The notes: a model not told the origin generated them from the letters alone. Counted from the first letter of the stretch, positions 6,513-15,072 are shown. The stretch is 40,471 bases of DNA from AA29 sp041481445 (GCA_041481445.1 JBGPBV010000052.1:1-40471), one strand, 5' to 3'. Made by a program: numbers and translations.

Positions 6513-7010
6513 GTGATCCAGACCGGGGGCGCCCGATCCCGCACGCACCGGGCGGCCGCCCTCCTCGTCTTCCTCTCGTCCGCCCTGACCGCGGCCGGCG
6601 GAGGGTGGCTGGTCTACCGCGCGCTCACGCTGCCGGCGCCCGACCGGCGGAGGCCGGTCGAGGTCTCCGGTCGCGTCATCGAGGTCGCGACCGCCTCCTG
6701 CGGCGCGGGCCGGCGGCGCGGCACGTGCTACCGGCCAATCGTCGGCTACACGCGCGACGGGCGGACCCTGCAGGTGGCTTCGCGCAGCCTCTACCGTCCG
6801 TCCCGGAATCGCGAGGGCGACCGGGTGGCGGTACTGGTCGAGGAGGACGGCACTGCCTGGGTCGCGTCGGAGTGGGACACTCGCCAGGCCGACCGCGAGC
6901 GCGACTACAGATCGGCCCGACTCTTTCCCCTGAGCATGGGGGTGATGCTCCTGGCCTGCGGAGCCTTCGGAATGCTGCTCGCGGTCGTTCTCGCCTTCGC
7001 CCGCGACTGA
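6513..7010 (+). CDS. DUF3592-like two-helix membrane protein
   Basis: 165 residues from GTG 6513, preceded by a GAGGGCGGG ribosome site. A helix near the N terminus (ALLVFLSSALTAAGGGWLVYRAL) and one at the C terminus (LSMGVMLLACGAFGMLLAVVLAF) flank an extracytoplasmic segment (EVSGRVIEVATASC, TCYRPIVGYTRDGRTLQVASR, REGDRVAVLVEEDG) that has the DUF3592 pattern of a small beta barrel. No function is known for the family. It is 9 nt after the MazF-like gene but is unlikely to be part of that system. Confidence 0.65.
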   Translation: MIQTGGARSRTHRAAALLVFLSSALTAAGGGWLVYRALTLPAPDRRRPVEVSGRVIEVATASCGAGRRRGTCYRPIVGYTRDGRTLQVASRSLYRPSRNREGDRVAVLVEEDGTAWVASEWDTRQADRERDYRSARLFPLSMGVMLLACGAFGMLLAVVLAFARD

Positions 7011-7016
7011 CCCCCT

Positions 7017-7052
7017 GGGCGCCGTTCTCGGGTGGAAGGATGTTCGGCGCCC
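7017..7052. terminator. Bidirectional hairpin between convergent genes
   Basis: GGGCGCCG at 7017-7024 pairs perfectly with CGGCGCCC at 7045-7052 across a 20-nt loop. It sits between the ends of two convergent genes, as expected for a shared terminator. No U-tract is present, so factor-dependent or weak termination is likely. Confidence 0.4.
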
Positions 7053-7080
7053 CGATGTAGGTGGGAGGGATGGGCAACGC

Positions 7081-7785
7081 CTACTCCTGCTTGAAGACGA
7101 GGGTGACGACTCCCGGCGCGGGACCGAGCTCGAGCGCGGTGCCCACGATGCGATAGGTTGCGGCCTTCTCGAGCGCGGTGAGGTAGGCCTTCTCCTGCGC
7201 CATCACGCCAAAGGCGCCGCAGTACATCAGGGTCGCGCCCAGGAGACCGACGTCGATCTGGGCGCCCGTCACCGCGGCGCGTCCGAAGTAGCCGTTGCAC
7301 CCCGCGGAGCCGCTCACGCGGTCGTTCTCCGCGAACGCGGCGGTCACGCGCACGCCGGGCAGCGCGTCGCGGCCCTCGAGGGAGACGAGCCGCCAGGTTG
7401 GACCGGCCAGGGACGGCGCGGTTGCCGTCATGCTGAGGATGGCCACGAGGGTCCGTCGCACCGACGACGCGTCGGCGGGTGGATTCGCCACCGCGTCCTC
7501 CCGGACACGGATCTCGTAGAGGTATCCGGGCTCGTAGTCGAAGCCGGCGATCTCGTCGTAGAGCCGCGTCCAGGGACCGTCGGACGACTCGCGCACCTGC
7601 AGGCACATCTGCGGCGCGACCCCGGTGCATTCGACGCGCGCCGGCGCAACCTGCAACGTCTTGACGATGGAGCTCGTGGCCATGGACGCGGGGTCGCTGG
7701 GAGACACGGTGCTTCGTGTCTTCCCGCACGCGGTCGAGACCAGTGCGGTCACGGCGACCGCGGCCAGGCGAAGGGCATATCTCAA
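7081..7785 (-). CDS. DUF4377-META domain lipoprotein
   Basis: 234 residues. The start is TTG at 7785 with AGGAG nine bases ahead; no in-frame ATG is near. A signal peptide with lipobox (LVSTAC, Cys20) is followed by a DUF4377-type segment (about 45-120: VAPARVECTGVAPQMCLQVRESSDGPWTRLYDEIAGFDYEPGYLYEI broken here into VAPARVECTG, CLQVRESS, LYDEIAGFDYEPGY) and a META/HslJ domain (about 127-232: GPTWRLVSLEG, RVSGSAGCNGYFG, and CGAFGVMAQEKAYL in place of the usual MxCx..E). META proteins are linked to heat shock, motility and novobiocin resistance, but their molecular role is unknown. The gap 7786-7979 upstream holds no gene. Confidence 0.82.
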   Translation of the reverse strand: MRYALRLAAVAVTALVSTACGKTRSTVSPSDPASMATSSIVKTLQVAPARVECTGVAPQMCLQVRESSDGPWTRLYDEIAGFDYEPGYLYEIRVREDAVANPPADASSVRRTLVAILSMTATAPSLAGPTWRLVSLEGRDALPGVRVTAAFAENDRVSGSAGCNGYFGRAAVTGAQIDVGLLGATLMYCGAFGVMAQEKAYLTALEKAATYRIVGTALELGPAPGVVTLVFKQE

Positions 7786-7979
7786 TTCAAGATTCTCCTG
7801 TCGGAAGCACGGAGCGATCAGGACGTCTTGGAGGAAAGGCGCGCGGAAGGAACGACTTGAGGCCGCTTGTCTACGCGCGATGACCCAGTGTCCAATTCTC
7901 CGTACGCAAAGGGCTTGCGGGCAGGGTCGCGACGACCCTCGTGTCGCCGTCTAGCAATCCGGGTGCCACGCCTGGACGG

Positions 7980-9398
7980 CTACCGCATGAAACGCATGGC
8001 GGTGGGCAGCCCGACGGCCAGCACGGTCCCCAGGTAGAGCGCGCCCGTGATGAGGCCGAGCTTCCAGAAGTCGCGGCCCGCGATGTACCCGGCGCTGTAC
8101 CACACGGGCGCGGGCCCGGTGGCGTAGGGAGTGAGCACGCCCATCAGGCCGATCGAGTAGACGAGAGTCAGGGCCACCGCCTTCGCGGGCAGGCCGGGCA
8201 CCCCGGGCAGCACGGCCAGGAACGCGGGCAAGGCGGCCGTGGTGTGGGCGGCGTTGCTCGCGAAGAAGTAGCGGATGACGAAGAAGAGGCTGATGATCCC
8301 GACCGCGCTGGCGCGGGCGGGAAGACCGGCCAGGCCGGCCGCGCTGCGCTGGGCGAGCCAGGCGAGGAATCCCGTCTGCCGCAGCCCGTCCGCCAGCGCG
8401 ACGAGGGTGGCGAACCAGACGAGCACGTTCCAGCCCGCCCGGTTGCCCACGACGTCGGCCCAGCTCACCACGCCGGTCAGGATCATCAGCGAGACCACGA
8501 CGAGCGACACCGTGACGGCCGCGATGCGCTCCCCGCCCGCGATCCAGCCGGTCAGAGCCGCCACCGCGAGCAGGCCCATGATGGCCTCGCGTCGCGTGAG
8601 CGGGCCCATGCTCCTGAGCTCGGAGGCCGCCCACTCCACGACCTCGCCTCCGCGCGTGATCGTGGGCGGATAGACGAGGTAGGTCACGAGCGGCGTGAGG
8701 AGGAACAGCGGGATCCCCACCGGGAGAAAGCCCACCATCCAGGTCATCCAGCCGATCTCCACGCCCGCGATCGTCCTCGCCATCTCCGCGGCCAGCAGGT
8801 TGGGCGCCATCGCCGTGAGGAACATCGAGCTGGTCACCGAGGTGGTGGCGAAGGCCGTCCAGCACAGGTAGCCGCCGATGGCCCGGGGGTTCTCGACGGG
8901 CGACGAGCCGTAGAGGGGCGGGATGCTCCGAACCACCGGGAAGATCGTGCCCGCGCTGCGGGCGGTATTGGAGGGCGTGAACGGGGCGAGCGCGAGGTCG
9001 GCGAGCGCGATGCCGTAGCCCAGCCCCAGCGTCCGCCGCCCGAGCAGGCGCACCATGTGGAGCGCCACCCGGCGCCCCAGACCGCTCACCTCGTAACCGA
9101 GCGCGAACGTGGTCGCGGAGAAGATGAGCCACACGACGTCGTTGCCGAACCCGGACAGGGCCCAGCGCATCGACTCCGCCGGCGTGTTGCCCACGAGCAC
9201 GAACGCGGCCGCCGCGCTCACGCCGATGAGGCCCATCGCCGGGCCCGGCAGCGGCTCGGTCACGAGCCCCGTGATGACGAAGGCGAACAGGGCCAGGTAG
9301 CGCCACGCGCCCGGCGGCAGGCCCTCGGGAGTCGGAAGGAGCCACAAGACACCCCCCACGGCCAGGGGAACGAGCCATTTCGCGAGACGAGGCGGCAT
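7980..9398 (-). CDS. DASS-family (SLC13/CitT-like) anion transporter
   Basis: 472 residues with about 11-12 hydrophobic segments. The inverted-repeat hairpin motifs of divalent anion:sodium symporters and dicarboxylate exchangers are present: SNTARSAGTIFPV (Ser143-Asn144-Thr145) in the first half and SNAAHTTAALP with PYATGPAPVWY in the second. The closest familiar relatives by motif are the CitT/TtdT/2-oxoglutarate-malate translocator branch, so citrate, tartrate, malate or a related dicarboxylate is the likely substrate; sulfate is less likely. It is transcribed away from the barrel gene at 9514, with palindrome site A between the two, at a distance different from the regular promoter spacing. 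Confidence 0.88.
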   Translation of the reverse strand: MPPRLAKWLVPLAVGGVLWLLPTPEGLPPGAWRYLALFAFVITGLVTEPLPGPAMGLIGVSAAAAFVLVGNTPAESMRWALSGFGNDVVWLIFSATTFALGYEVSGLGRRVALHMVRLLGRRTLGLGYGIALADLALAPFTPSNTARSAGTIFPVVRSIPPLYGSSPVENPRAIGGYLCWTAFATTSVTSSMFLTAMAPNLLAAEMARTIAGVEIGWMTWMVGFLPVGIPLFLLTPLVTYLVYPPTITRGGEVVEWAASELRSMGPLTRREAIMGLLAVAALTGWIAGGERIAAVTVSLVVVSLMILTGVVSWADVVGNRAGWNVLVWFATLVALADGLRQTGFLAWLAQRSAAGLAGLPARASAVGIISLFFVIRYFFASNAAHTTAALPAFLAVLPGVPGLPAKAVALTLVYSIGLMGVLTPYATGPAPVWYSAGYIAGRDFWKLGLITGALYLGTVLAVGLPTAMRFMR

Positions 9399-9426
9399 GG
9401 CCGAAGCGTATGCCCGGGAGTCAATA

Positions 9427-9470
9427 GGACCAAAGTCCGATTGATGCGCGGGCCGGCGGGGCCGTACCGT
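9427..9470 (+). promoter_or_regulatory. Palindrome-activated promoter, site A
   Basis: GGACC-AAA-GTCC occupies 9427-9438, followed by GA, a -35-like TTGATG (9441-9446), 18 bp and TACCGT (9465-9470) as -10. This is the same layout as sites B to E, with one extra base in the spacer. It would start transcription about 9477 toward the barrel gene. The palindrome would be centred near -44. Confidence 0.65.
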
Positions 9471-9513
9471 TGCTCCTGGGGCAATGAGTCAGCGCACCAG
9501 AAAGGCAACGAAC

Positions 9514-10191
9514 ATGTTGGCAAGGACCATGAGGCGGACCATTTGGATGGGGGCGGTTACGCTGCTCCTCGCGGGGACGGCGCGGGCCCAGGAGCACAAG
9601 ATCGAGATCGGCGGCAACGCGGGTTGGACCAAGAGCGACGGCGTGACCTTCGACGGCGTCCGCGCCCGCGATGGCAACGTCTACAACGGCATCGAGCCCA
9701 AGGACGCGTTCTCCTACAACCTGACCCTGGGCTATCTCGTCAATCCCCAGGTCGAGGTCGGTTTCCTCTTCGGCCAGCAGAAGAGCAAGCTCGCCGTCAC
9801 CGGCACCGCGGAGCGGGAGATCGGCGACATGAGCGTGGACAACTACCACGGCTACTTCGCCTACAACTTCGGGGAGGACGACGCCAAGGTGAGGCCCTAT
9901 TTCATGGCCGGGCTCGGGGCCACACACTACGGTGGAGTGCCCTTTTCCGTGGGGGGCGTGTCGGGCACCACCACCGGTAACACGCAGTTCTCGGGCACCC
10001 TGGGGGCCGGGCTCAAGCTCTATCCGAGCCCGAAGGCCGGCGTGAAGCTGGGCGTGCGCTGGACGCCGACCTACATCAAGTCGGATTCCGAGGGCTGGTG
10101 GTGCGATCCCTACTGGGGCTGCTACGTGGTGGGGAACGCCCAGTACTCGAACCAGTTCGAGGCGACGGGGGGCATCTTCATCCGATTCTGA
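9514..10191 (+). CDS. Outer-membrane beta-barrel protein (OmpA/OMP_b-brl type)
   Basis: About 225 residues. A signal peptide (RRTIWMGAVTLLLAGTARAQ) is followed by eight alternating amphipathic strands (HKIEIGGNAGWTKSD, FSYNLTLGYLVNPQVEVGFLFGQQ, DNYHGYFAYNFGE, VRPYFMAGLGATHYG, NTQFSGTLGAGLKLYP, AGVKLGVRWTPTYIKS, QFEATGGIFIRF) ending in Phe, the BAM recognition signature. It matches the small porin-like barrel family PF13505. Start chosen at 9514 (AAAGG nine bases ahead); ATG 9484 and 9529 are alternatives. It stands under palindrome promoter A, so it likely belongs to the FixJ-type regulon proposed here. Confidence 0.8.
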   Translation: MLARTMRRTIWMGAVTLLLAGTARAQEHKIEIGGNAGWTKSDGVTFDGVRARDGNVYNGIEPKDAFSYNLTLGYLVNPQVEVGFLFGQQKSKLAVTGTAEREIGDMSVDNYHGYFAYNFGEDDAKVRPYFMAGLGATHYGGVPFSVGGVSGTTTGNTQFSGTLGAGLKLYPSPKAGVKLGVRWTPTYIKSDSEGWWCDPYWGCYVVGNAQYSNQFEATGGIFIRF

Positions 10192-10226
10192 ACGCCTGCC
10201 GGGTGCGTGTGGCGGCGCCGGCGCGG

Positions 10227-10239
10227 GGGTCGCTGACCC
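10227..10239. terminator. Short hairpin between convergent genes
   Basis: GGGTC at 10227-10231 and GACCC at 10235-10239 enclose a GCT loop, between the ends of the barrel gene and the HAD gene. The 5-bp stem is short and lacks a U-tract, so the call is weak. Confidence 0.22.
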
Positions 10240-10246
10240 GGATCCC

Positions 10247-10957
10247 TCAGTCCCGCGCGGGCGCCGCCGCGCCGGCCAGCCAGCCGGGCAGCTCGCGGAT
10301 GCTCTCCAGGGTCGCGAACGTCTTGCCGGACGTCGCCTCGTCCGCCACCTGCTCGTGGACCCAGGTCGTTGCGTAAGGGATGTGAACGGCGGCGCCGCCC
10401 GCCTCGAGCACGGGCAGGATGTCCGAGCGCAGCGAGTTGCCGACCATGAGGAACCGCGGCGGCTCCACCTTGTGGCGGGCCATGATCGTGGCGTAGATCC
10501 GCGCGCTCTTCTCGGAGACGATCTCCACCGCCCCGAAGTACTCGCCGAGGCCGGAGCGCGCCAGCTTCGTCTCCTGGTCGAAGAGATCGCCCTTGGTCAG
10601 GAGCATGAGGCGGTGCTCGCGGGCGAGGGCGGCGACCGTGTCCTGGGCGCCGTCCAGGAGCGAGATGGGCGCCTGCAGCATGCCGCGGCCCCAGCCCAGG
10701 ATGGTCTTGATCTCCGCCCCCGTCACGCGCCCTTCCGTGAGCTCGAGCGCGGTCTCGATCATCGACAGCGTGAAGCCCTTGATGCCGTACCCGAAGTGGC
10801 GGAGGTTCTTCATCTCCGTGGCGAACAGGCGCTCCTGGATCCACTCCGATGGGTGGTAGCCGGCGAGCAGGGCCGCGAACTCGCGGGCGGTGGCCTGGAA
10901 GAGCGTCTCGTTGTGCCAGAGCGTGTCGTCGGCGTCGAAGGCGATCAGGTCGAACAT
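10247..10957 (-). CDS. HAD-superfamily hydrolase
   Basis: 236 residues. Motif I is FDADDTLWHN (nucleophile Asp8, acid/base Asp10), motif II LLTKGD, motif III Lys in IVSEKSARIY and motif IV in GNSLRSDILPV. An alpha-helical cap of about 80 residues lies between motifs I and II. DADDTLW is typical of the YjjG/phosphoglycolate phosphatase-like branch that hydrolyses small phosphomonoesters. No ribosome site precedes the ATG, so a leaderless or weakly translated mRNA is possible. It is divergent from the ligase gene with only 49 bp between. The substrate is unknown. Confidence 0.85.
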   Translation of the reverse strand: MFDLIAFDADDTLWHNETLFQATAREFAALLAGYHPSEWIQERLFATEMKNLRHFGYGIKGFTLSMIETALELTEGRVTGAEIKTILGWGRGMLQAPISLLDGAQDTVAALAREHRLMLLTKGDLFDQETKLARSGLGEYFGAVEIVSEKSARIYATIMARHKVEPPRFLMVGNSLRSDILPVLEAGGAAVHIPYATTWVHEQVADEATSGKTFATLESIRELPGWLAGAAAPARD

Positions 10958-11006
10958 GCGGAAAGGGCGAGTGTATCGCGGGTGACGACGATGGCAGCAT
11001 AGGACG

Positions 11007-12572
11007 ATGACGCCCGCGCCCTCCCTTCTGCCGTTCGCGGTGCTGACCGGCCTCGTGGATCGCGTGCGCGCCACGTCCCGGAAGACGGAGAAGGTCGCGC
11101 TCATCGCGGAGGTGCTGGCCCAGGCCCGCGGGCGGGATGCGGAGCTGCTCGCGATGTACCTCACGGGCTCGCTCCCGCAGGGGCGCATCGGCGTGGGCTG
11201 GAGCGCGATCCAGGCCGTTTTGGCCGGCCCCCCCGCGGCCGGAGGCGAGCCCCTGTCCCTGGCCGACCTGGACCGCGCGTTCGACGCCCTGGCCGCGGAG
11301 CGCGGCGCGGGGTCCGGGGAGCGGCGCGCCCGCGCCCTGCGCGCCCTCTTCGAGCGGGCCCGCGAGCCCGAGCGGCGGTTCCTGGCCGGCCTCCTGATGG
11401 GCGAGATCCGCCAGGGTGCGCTCGACGGCCTCGTCCAGGAGGGCATCGCGCGCGCGGCGCGTCTGCCCGCGGCCGAGGTCCGCCAGGCCGCGATGTTCGC
11501 GCCGAGCCTCGGCGACGTCGCGCGGGCCGCCCTCGAGGAGGGCGCGGCGGGGCTCGCGCGCTTCTCCCTCCGCCTGCTCGCCCCGGTGGCGCCCATGCTG
11601 GCCAGCCCCGCCGGCGACGTCGAGGAGGCGCTCGAGCGCCTGGGCGAGGCCGCCTTCGAATACAAGCTCGACGGCGCCCGCATCCAGCTCCACAAGGCGG
11701 GCGACGAGGTGCGCGTGTTCACGCGCGAGCTGCAGGACGTCACCGCGCGCGTGCCCGAGGTCGTGGAGTGGGCGCGGGCGCTGGAGCCGCGCGAGCTGCT
11801 CCTGGAGGGCGAGGCCATCGGCCTGCGCCCGGACGGCCGGCCCCAGCCCTTCCAGGTCACCATGCGCCGCTTCGGCCGCTCCAAGGACGTCGAGGCGGCG
11901 CGCCGCGAGCTCCCGCTGTCGTCCTTCTTCTTCGATTGCCTGTACCGCGAGGGCGAGGGCGCGCTGATCGCGCTCCCCTACTCCGAGCGCGCCGCCCGCC
12001 TGGCCGAGATCCTGCCGGAGAGGGACCTCCTGCCGCGCCTGGTGACGGGCGACGCCGAGGAGGCCGATCGGTTCCTGCGCCAGGCCCTGTCCGAGGGCCA
12101 CGAGGGGTTGATGGCCAAATCGCTCCAGGCCCCCTACGCCGCCGGCCAGCGCGGCTTCCACTGGCTCAAGCTCAAGGTCGCGCACACGCTCGACCTGGTG
12201 ATCCTGGCCGTGGAATGGGGCAGCGGCCGGCGCCAGGGCTGGCTCTCGAACCTCCACCTCGGTGCGCGCGACGTCGAGAGCGGGCAGCTCGTCATGCTGG
12301 GCAAGACGTTCAAGGGCCTCACCGACGAGATGCTGCGCTGGCAGACGGAGACGCTCCTGGCCCTCGAGACCGCGCGCGACGGCCACGTCGTCCACGTGCG
12401 GCCGGAGCTGGTGGTCGAGATCGCCTTCAGCGACGTGCAGGAGTCGCCGCGCTATCCCGCCGGCCTGGCCCTGCGCTTCGCCCGCGTCAAGCGGCACCGC
12501 CCGGACAAGCCGACCGCGGAAGCGGACACGCTGGCCACGGTGAGGGAGATCTTCCGCCGCCAGAGGGAATAG
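11007..12572 (+). CDS. ATP-dependent DNA ligase (LigB/archaeal-eukaryal type)
   Basis: 521 residues in three parts: an N-terminal helical DNA-binding domain (about 10-190), the nucleotidyltransferase core with the adenylated Lys220 in EYKLDGARIQLH and EGLMAKSL, LKLKVAHTLDLVI as motifs IV-V, and a C-terminal OB fold (LGKTFKGLTDEML, VVEIAFSDVQESPRYPAGLALRFARVKRHRPDK, with motif VI RFARVKR). The architecture is that of mycobacterial LigB and archaeal replicative ligases, stand-alone rather than fused to polymerase or nuclease domains as in LigD. It would seal nicks using ATP, likely in repair. All catalytic motifs are intact. No Ku or polymerase gene is in the window. Confidence 0.9.
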   Translation: MTPAPSLLPFAVLTGLVDRVRATSRKTEKVALIAEVLAQARGRDAELLAMYLTGSLPQGRIGVGWSAIQAVLAGPPAAGGEPLSLADLDRAFDALAAERGAGSGERRARALRALFERAREPERRFLAGLLMGEIRQGALDGLVQEGIARAARLPAAEVRQAAMFAPSLGDVARAALEEGAAGLARFSLRLLAPVAPMLASPAGDVEEALERLGEAAFEYKLDGARIQLHKAGDEVRVFTRELQDVTARVPEVVEWARALEPRELLLEGEAIGLRPDGRPQPFQVTMRRFGRSKDVEAARRELPLSSFFFDCLYREGEGALIALPYSERAARLAEILPERDLLPRLVTGDAEEADRFLRQALSEGHEGLMAKSLQAPYAAGQRGFHWLKLKVAHTLDLVILAVEWGSGRRQGWLSNLHLGARDVESGQLVMLGKTFKGLTDEMLRWQTETLLALETARDGHVVHVRPELVVEIAFSDVQESPRYPAGLALRFARVKRHRPDKPTAEADTLATVREIFRRQRE

Positions 12573-12585
12573 GCGCGACGGTCCT

Positions 12586-13602
12586 TCAGGCCTCGAACCC
12601 GTGCTGCTTGCGATGGTACGGACCGTCGAAGGCCTGGCTCGACTTGAACAGCTCGAACCGGCCGTCGCCGGCCACGTCCCTCACGCGCGCGAGCAGGGCC
12701 TGTTTCTCGTCTTCGCCGAGCGGCCGGAAGGAGCGCGCGAGCGCGGTGGCGGCGGCGAGGTGCTCGAGGGTCGTGAGCCCCATGACCTGGACCGCCACCG
12801 GCTGGCTCAGCGCGTAGCGATAGCACTCGGCGGCGGTGAGGCCCGCGCCCTCGATGATGCCGTGCGGATGGCTCCCGCCGTAGCCCTTCATCCCGATCAC
12901 GCCCACGTTGCGGCGGAGGCACTCCGGCACCACCTCCTTCTGGAAGCTCCGGTAATGGGCGTCCATGACGTTGATGGGCATCTGCGCGGTGTCCCACTCG
13001 TGCGGCTTGCCCAGCATGCGCAGATGGATGGCCGGGTGCTTGTGGCCGGTGAAGCCGATGAACCGCACCTTGCCCGCCTGGCGCGCCTCGAGGGCGGCGC
13101 GGATCCCGCCCTTCTCGAACACCCAGTCGGGATCGTTGTCGTAGACCATCTCGTGGAACTGCCAGAGGTCGAGGTGGTCCGTGCGCAGCCGGCGGAGGCT
13201 CTCGTCCAGGCACTTCTTCGAGCCCTCGTAGTCGCGGTTGCAGTTCTTGGTCATCAGGAAGACCTTCGACCGCCGCCCGTCCATGGCCAGGGCCCGGCCC
13301 ATCAGGTCCTCCGACCTCCCGTCGTGGTAGTCCCAGGCGTTGTCGAAGAACGTGATGCCGGCGTCGAGCGCGGCGTGCATGAAGCGGATAGACTCGGCGT
13401 CGTCCGTGAAGGTGCCGATGTGCCAGCCGCCGAGGCCCAGGATGGAGACGCGCTCGCCGGTACGGCCCAGCACGCGGGTGGGCAGGGCCGTGGCTCCGGC
13501 CGGGCTCGTCTGGGCCAGGACCTGCTGGGCCAGCGTGCCCGCGGCGGCCGCTCCCACCGCCGCCTGCTTCAGGAACTCCCTTCGGGTGGCCTTCTCGGGC
13601 AT
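12586..13602 (-). CDS. Tat-exported aldo/keto reductase
   Basis: 338 residues. The N terminus carries a twin-arginine signal (ATRREFLKQAAVG...VLAQTS), so a folded enzyme, probably with its cofactor, is exported. The catalytic tetrad of the AKR barrel is visible: Asp87 and Tyr92 (FFDNAWDYHDG), Lys119 (FLMTKN) and His150 (LWQFHEM). The C-terminal part keeps VQVMGLTTLEHL, related to the nicotinamide phosphate-binding end of the barrel. Exported AKRs of this type are found in several environmental phyla and their physiological substrate is unclear. The gene is divergent from the 422-residue exported protein, with palindrome site B in between. Confidence 0.88.
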   Translation of the reverse strand: MPEKATRREFLKQAAVGAAAAGTLAQQVLAQTSPAGATALPTRVLGRTGERVSILGLGGWHIGTFTDDAESIRFMHAALDAGITFFDNAWDYHDGRSEDLMGRALAMDGRRSKVFLMTKNCNRDYEGSKKCLDESLRRLRTDHLDLWQFHEMVYDNDPDWVFEKGGIRAALEARQAGKVRFIGFTGHKHPAIHLRMLGKPHEWDTAQMPINVMDAHYRSFQKEVVPECLRRNVGVIGMKGYGGSHPHGIIEGAGLTAAECYRYALSQPVAVQVMGLTTLEHLAAATALARSFRPLGEDEKQALLARVRDVAGDGRFELFKSSQAFDGPYHRKQHGFEA

Positions 13603-13644
13603 GGATGCCTCCCTCGTGGCGCGATGTTAACGGGCGGCGGCATG

Positions 13645-13687
13645 GGACGAAAGTCCAATTGCCTGGTGGGGCCCATCGGCCCAGGAT
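13645..13687 (+). promoter_or_regulatory. Palindrome-activated promoter, site B
   Basis: GGAC-GAAA-GTCC at 13645-13656, two bases, TTGCCT (13659-13664) as a -35-like element, 17 bp, and CAGGAT (13682-13687) as -10. The spacing from palindrome to -10 is the shared 25 nt. Transcription would begin near 13694, leaving a leader of about 34 nt with AAGGAG before the ATG at 13728. Confidence 0.6.
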
Positions 13688-13727
13688 GAGCGTGCATCCG
13701 TCCGCCAATCACACAAGGAGTGAACTC

Positions 13728-14996
13728 ATGCGGCAGCCTCGTGCCGGGACCGGAATCGCCCTGGGCTTCCTGGGCGTCCTCATCGCCAGCGTCGCGCTCC
13801 CGTTCGCCGGTGACTACGAGCCGCCGCCCGTCCAGAGCGCGTCGAAGATCCTGCCCCCCGCGCTCCTGAGCGGCCCGCGGTTCAAGATCGAGGACGCGGT
13901 GCCCACCGACGGCTTCATGCCGCGCTTCACGATCAAGTCCGACTTCGGCGAGTACGTGGTGGATGGCCACGAGATGGTGGCCGTCCGCGTGCAGGAGATC
14001 GCCGCCCTCGACAAGCTGGAAGAGATCAGCAAGACCGACGCCTTCGCGAGCGCGATGGGCCAGTCGGCCAAGAAGACGGGCCAGGCCGTCGTGAACGTGG
14101 CGACGAACCCGGTGGAGACGGCGGCGGGCGTCCCCAAGGGCGTCGGCCGCCTCTTCAAGGGCGTGGGCAAGAGCGCGAAGAAGGCGGGCGACTCCGCTGT
14201 CGACGAGGTGAAGGGCGACGACGACGAGGACGTGCCCGGCCAGAAGAGCACGGGGGAGAAGACGGCCGGCGCCGCCAAGAGCGTGGTCGGGGCGAGCAAG
14301 GCCAAGAGAGGGCTCGCCAAGAAGTTCCAGGTGGACCCCTACAGCACCAACGCCACGCTGCAGAAGAAGCTCGACGACCTGGCCCTGGCCACGACCGCGG
14401 GCGGCTTCGCCATGAACATGGTCAACCCCGTCGCCCTGCTCTCGACCGTCGCCACCGTCAACAGCCTGGTCTGGGACATGCCGGCTCCCGACCTGCAGGC
14501 GATGAACGACAAGAAGCTCGCCGCCCTGGGAGTCGCCGAGAAGACGCGCAAGGCGTTCTTCGGGAACTCGTTCTTCACGCCGACCCAAGCGACGGGATTC
14601 GTGACGGCCCTGGCCGCGCTCCAGGGGGTGACCGGCGCCGACGCGGCGGTGGGCCTCGCCGCCCGCCGCGCGCGCTCCGAGGAGGACGCGCGGTTCTTCC
14701 GGCGCTCCGCCGAGATCCTGGCGCGGTACCAGAAGCAGACGGGCCCGATCGCGTCGTTGGAGCCCCGGCCCAACCTGTTCGTGGCCCACGCGCGCTCGGG
14801 CGCGTTCGTGGTGCCGGCGGCGGTGGACTCCCTGACCTGGACGGAGGCCGTAGACCAGTTCAGCGCGACCCCGGTCGAGGGCGCCAAGTCCCGCGAGGTC
14901 TGGCTCTCGGGCGCGGCCTCGGCCAAGGCGGCGGCCGAGCTCCACAAGCGCGGCTGGACCGTCCAGCAGAAGGTGCTGGACTCCGCCGCCAAGTGA
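13728..14996 (+). CDS. Exported protein of unknown function, Lys/Ala-rich middle
   Basis: 422 residues, not recognised. A signal peptide or membrane anchor (GIALGFLGVLIASVALPFA) is followed by PPALLSGPRFKIEDAVPTDGF and FGEYVVDGHEMVAVRVQEI. A low-complexity Lys/Ala/Gly-rich stretch with an acidic patch (KSAKKAGDSAVDEVKGDDDEDV, given here in part) spans about residues 115-205. A helical C-terminal half follows (LQKKLDDLALATTAGGFAMNM, TGFVTALAALQGVTGADAAVGL) and a final strand-helix unit ending RGWTVQQKVL. AAGGAG precedes the ATG by 8 nt. The protein lies under palindrome promoter B, so it is likely co-regulated with the barrel, Omp85 and oxidase genes; that is the best clue to its role, perhaps in envelope function. 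Confidence 0.75.
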   Translation: MRQPRAGTGIALGFLGVLIASVALPFAGDYEPPPVQSASKILPPALLSGPRFKIEDAVPTDGFMPRFTIKSDFGEYVVDGHEMVAVRVQEIAALDKLEEISKTDAFASAMGQSAKKTGQAVVNVATNPVETAAGVPKGVGRLFKGVGKSAKKAGDSAVDEVKGDDDEDVPGQKSTGEKTAGAAKSVVGASKAKRGLAKKFQVDPYSTNATLQKKLDDLALATTAGGFAMNMVNPVALLSTVATVNSLVWDMPAPDLQAMNDKKLAALGVAEKTRKAFFGNSFFTPTQATGFVTALAALQGVTGADAAVGLAARRARSEEDARFFRRSAEILARYQKQTGPIASLEPRPNLFVAHARSGAFVVPAAVDSLTWTEAVDQFSATPVEGAKSREVWLSGAASAKAAAELHKRGWTVQQKVLDSAAK

Positions 14997-14997
14997 C

Positions 14998-15072
14998 ATC
15001 AAGTACTACTTGGCCTGCACGCTGACGATGGAGGAGCTGGAGGAGAAGGAGAAGGCGAGGAAGGCCGGCTAG
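14998..15072 (+). pseudogene. Orphan 3' coding remnant
   Basis: In the frame one base off from the preceding gene, 14998-15072 reads IKYYLACTLTMEELEEKEKARKAG and stops at TAG. The strand-like start and the charged helical end look like a real protein terminus rather than a shadow frame. It is either the end of a lost gene or an extension of the upstream protein separated by a frameshift. It overlaps the last bases of the convergent kinase gene. Confidence 0.3.

Noticed and set aside
7882..7893. GACCCAGTGTCC followed by AATT, similar to the right half of the regulatory palindrome
   Set aside because: The left half does not fit the consensus and no -10-like element lies 25 nt away on either strand, so it is treated as chance.
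9399..9438. Leftward use of site A for the DASS transporter (TACGCT 16 nt from the palindrome)
   Set aside because: The distance is not the 25-26 nt of the other sites. It would place the palindrome over the -35; possible repression, but the evidence is too weak for a feature.
7941..9980. 679-codon plus-strand open frame opposite the DASS transporter
   Set aside because: It is a shadow of the transporter and the barrel gene; composition is His/Arg/Asp-rich with no motif.
13603..13656. Leftward use of site B for the aldo/keto reductase (TAACAT 15 nt from the palindrome)
   Set aside because: The spacing again differs by ten bases from the regular layout. A one-turn shift is intriguing, but with two examples it may be chance.
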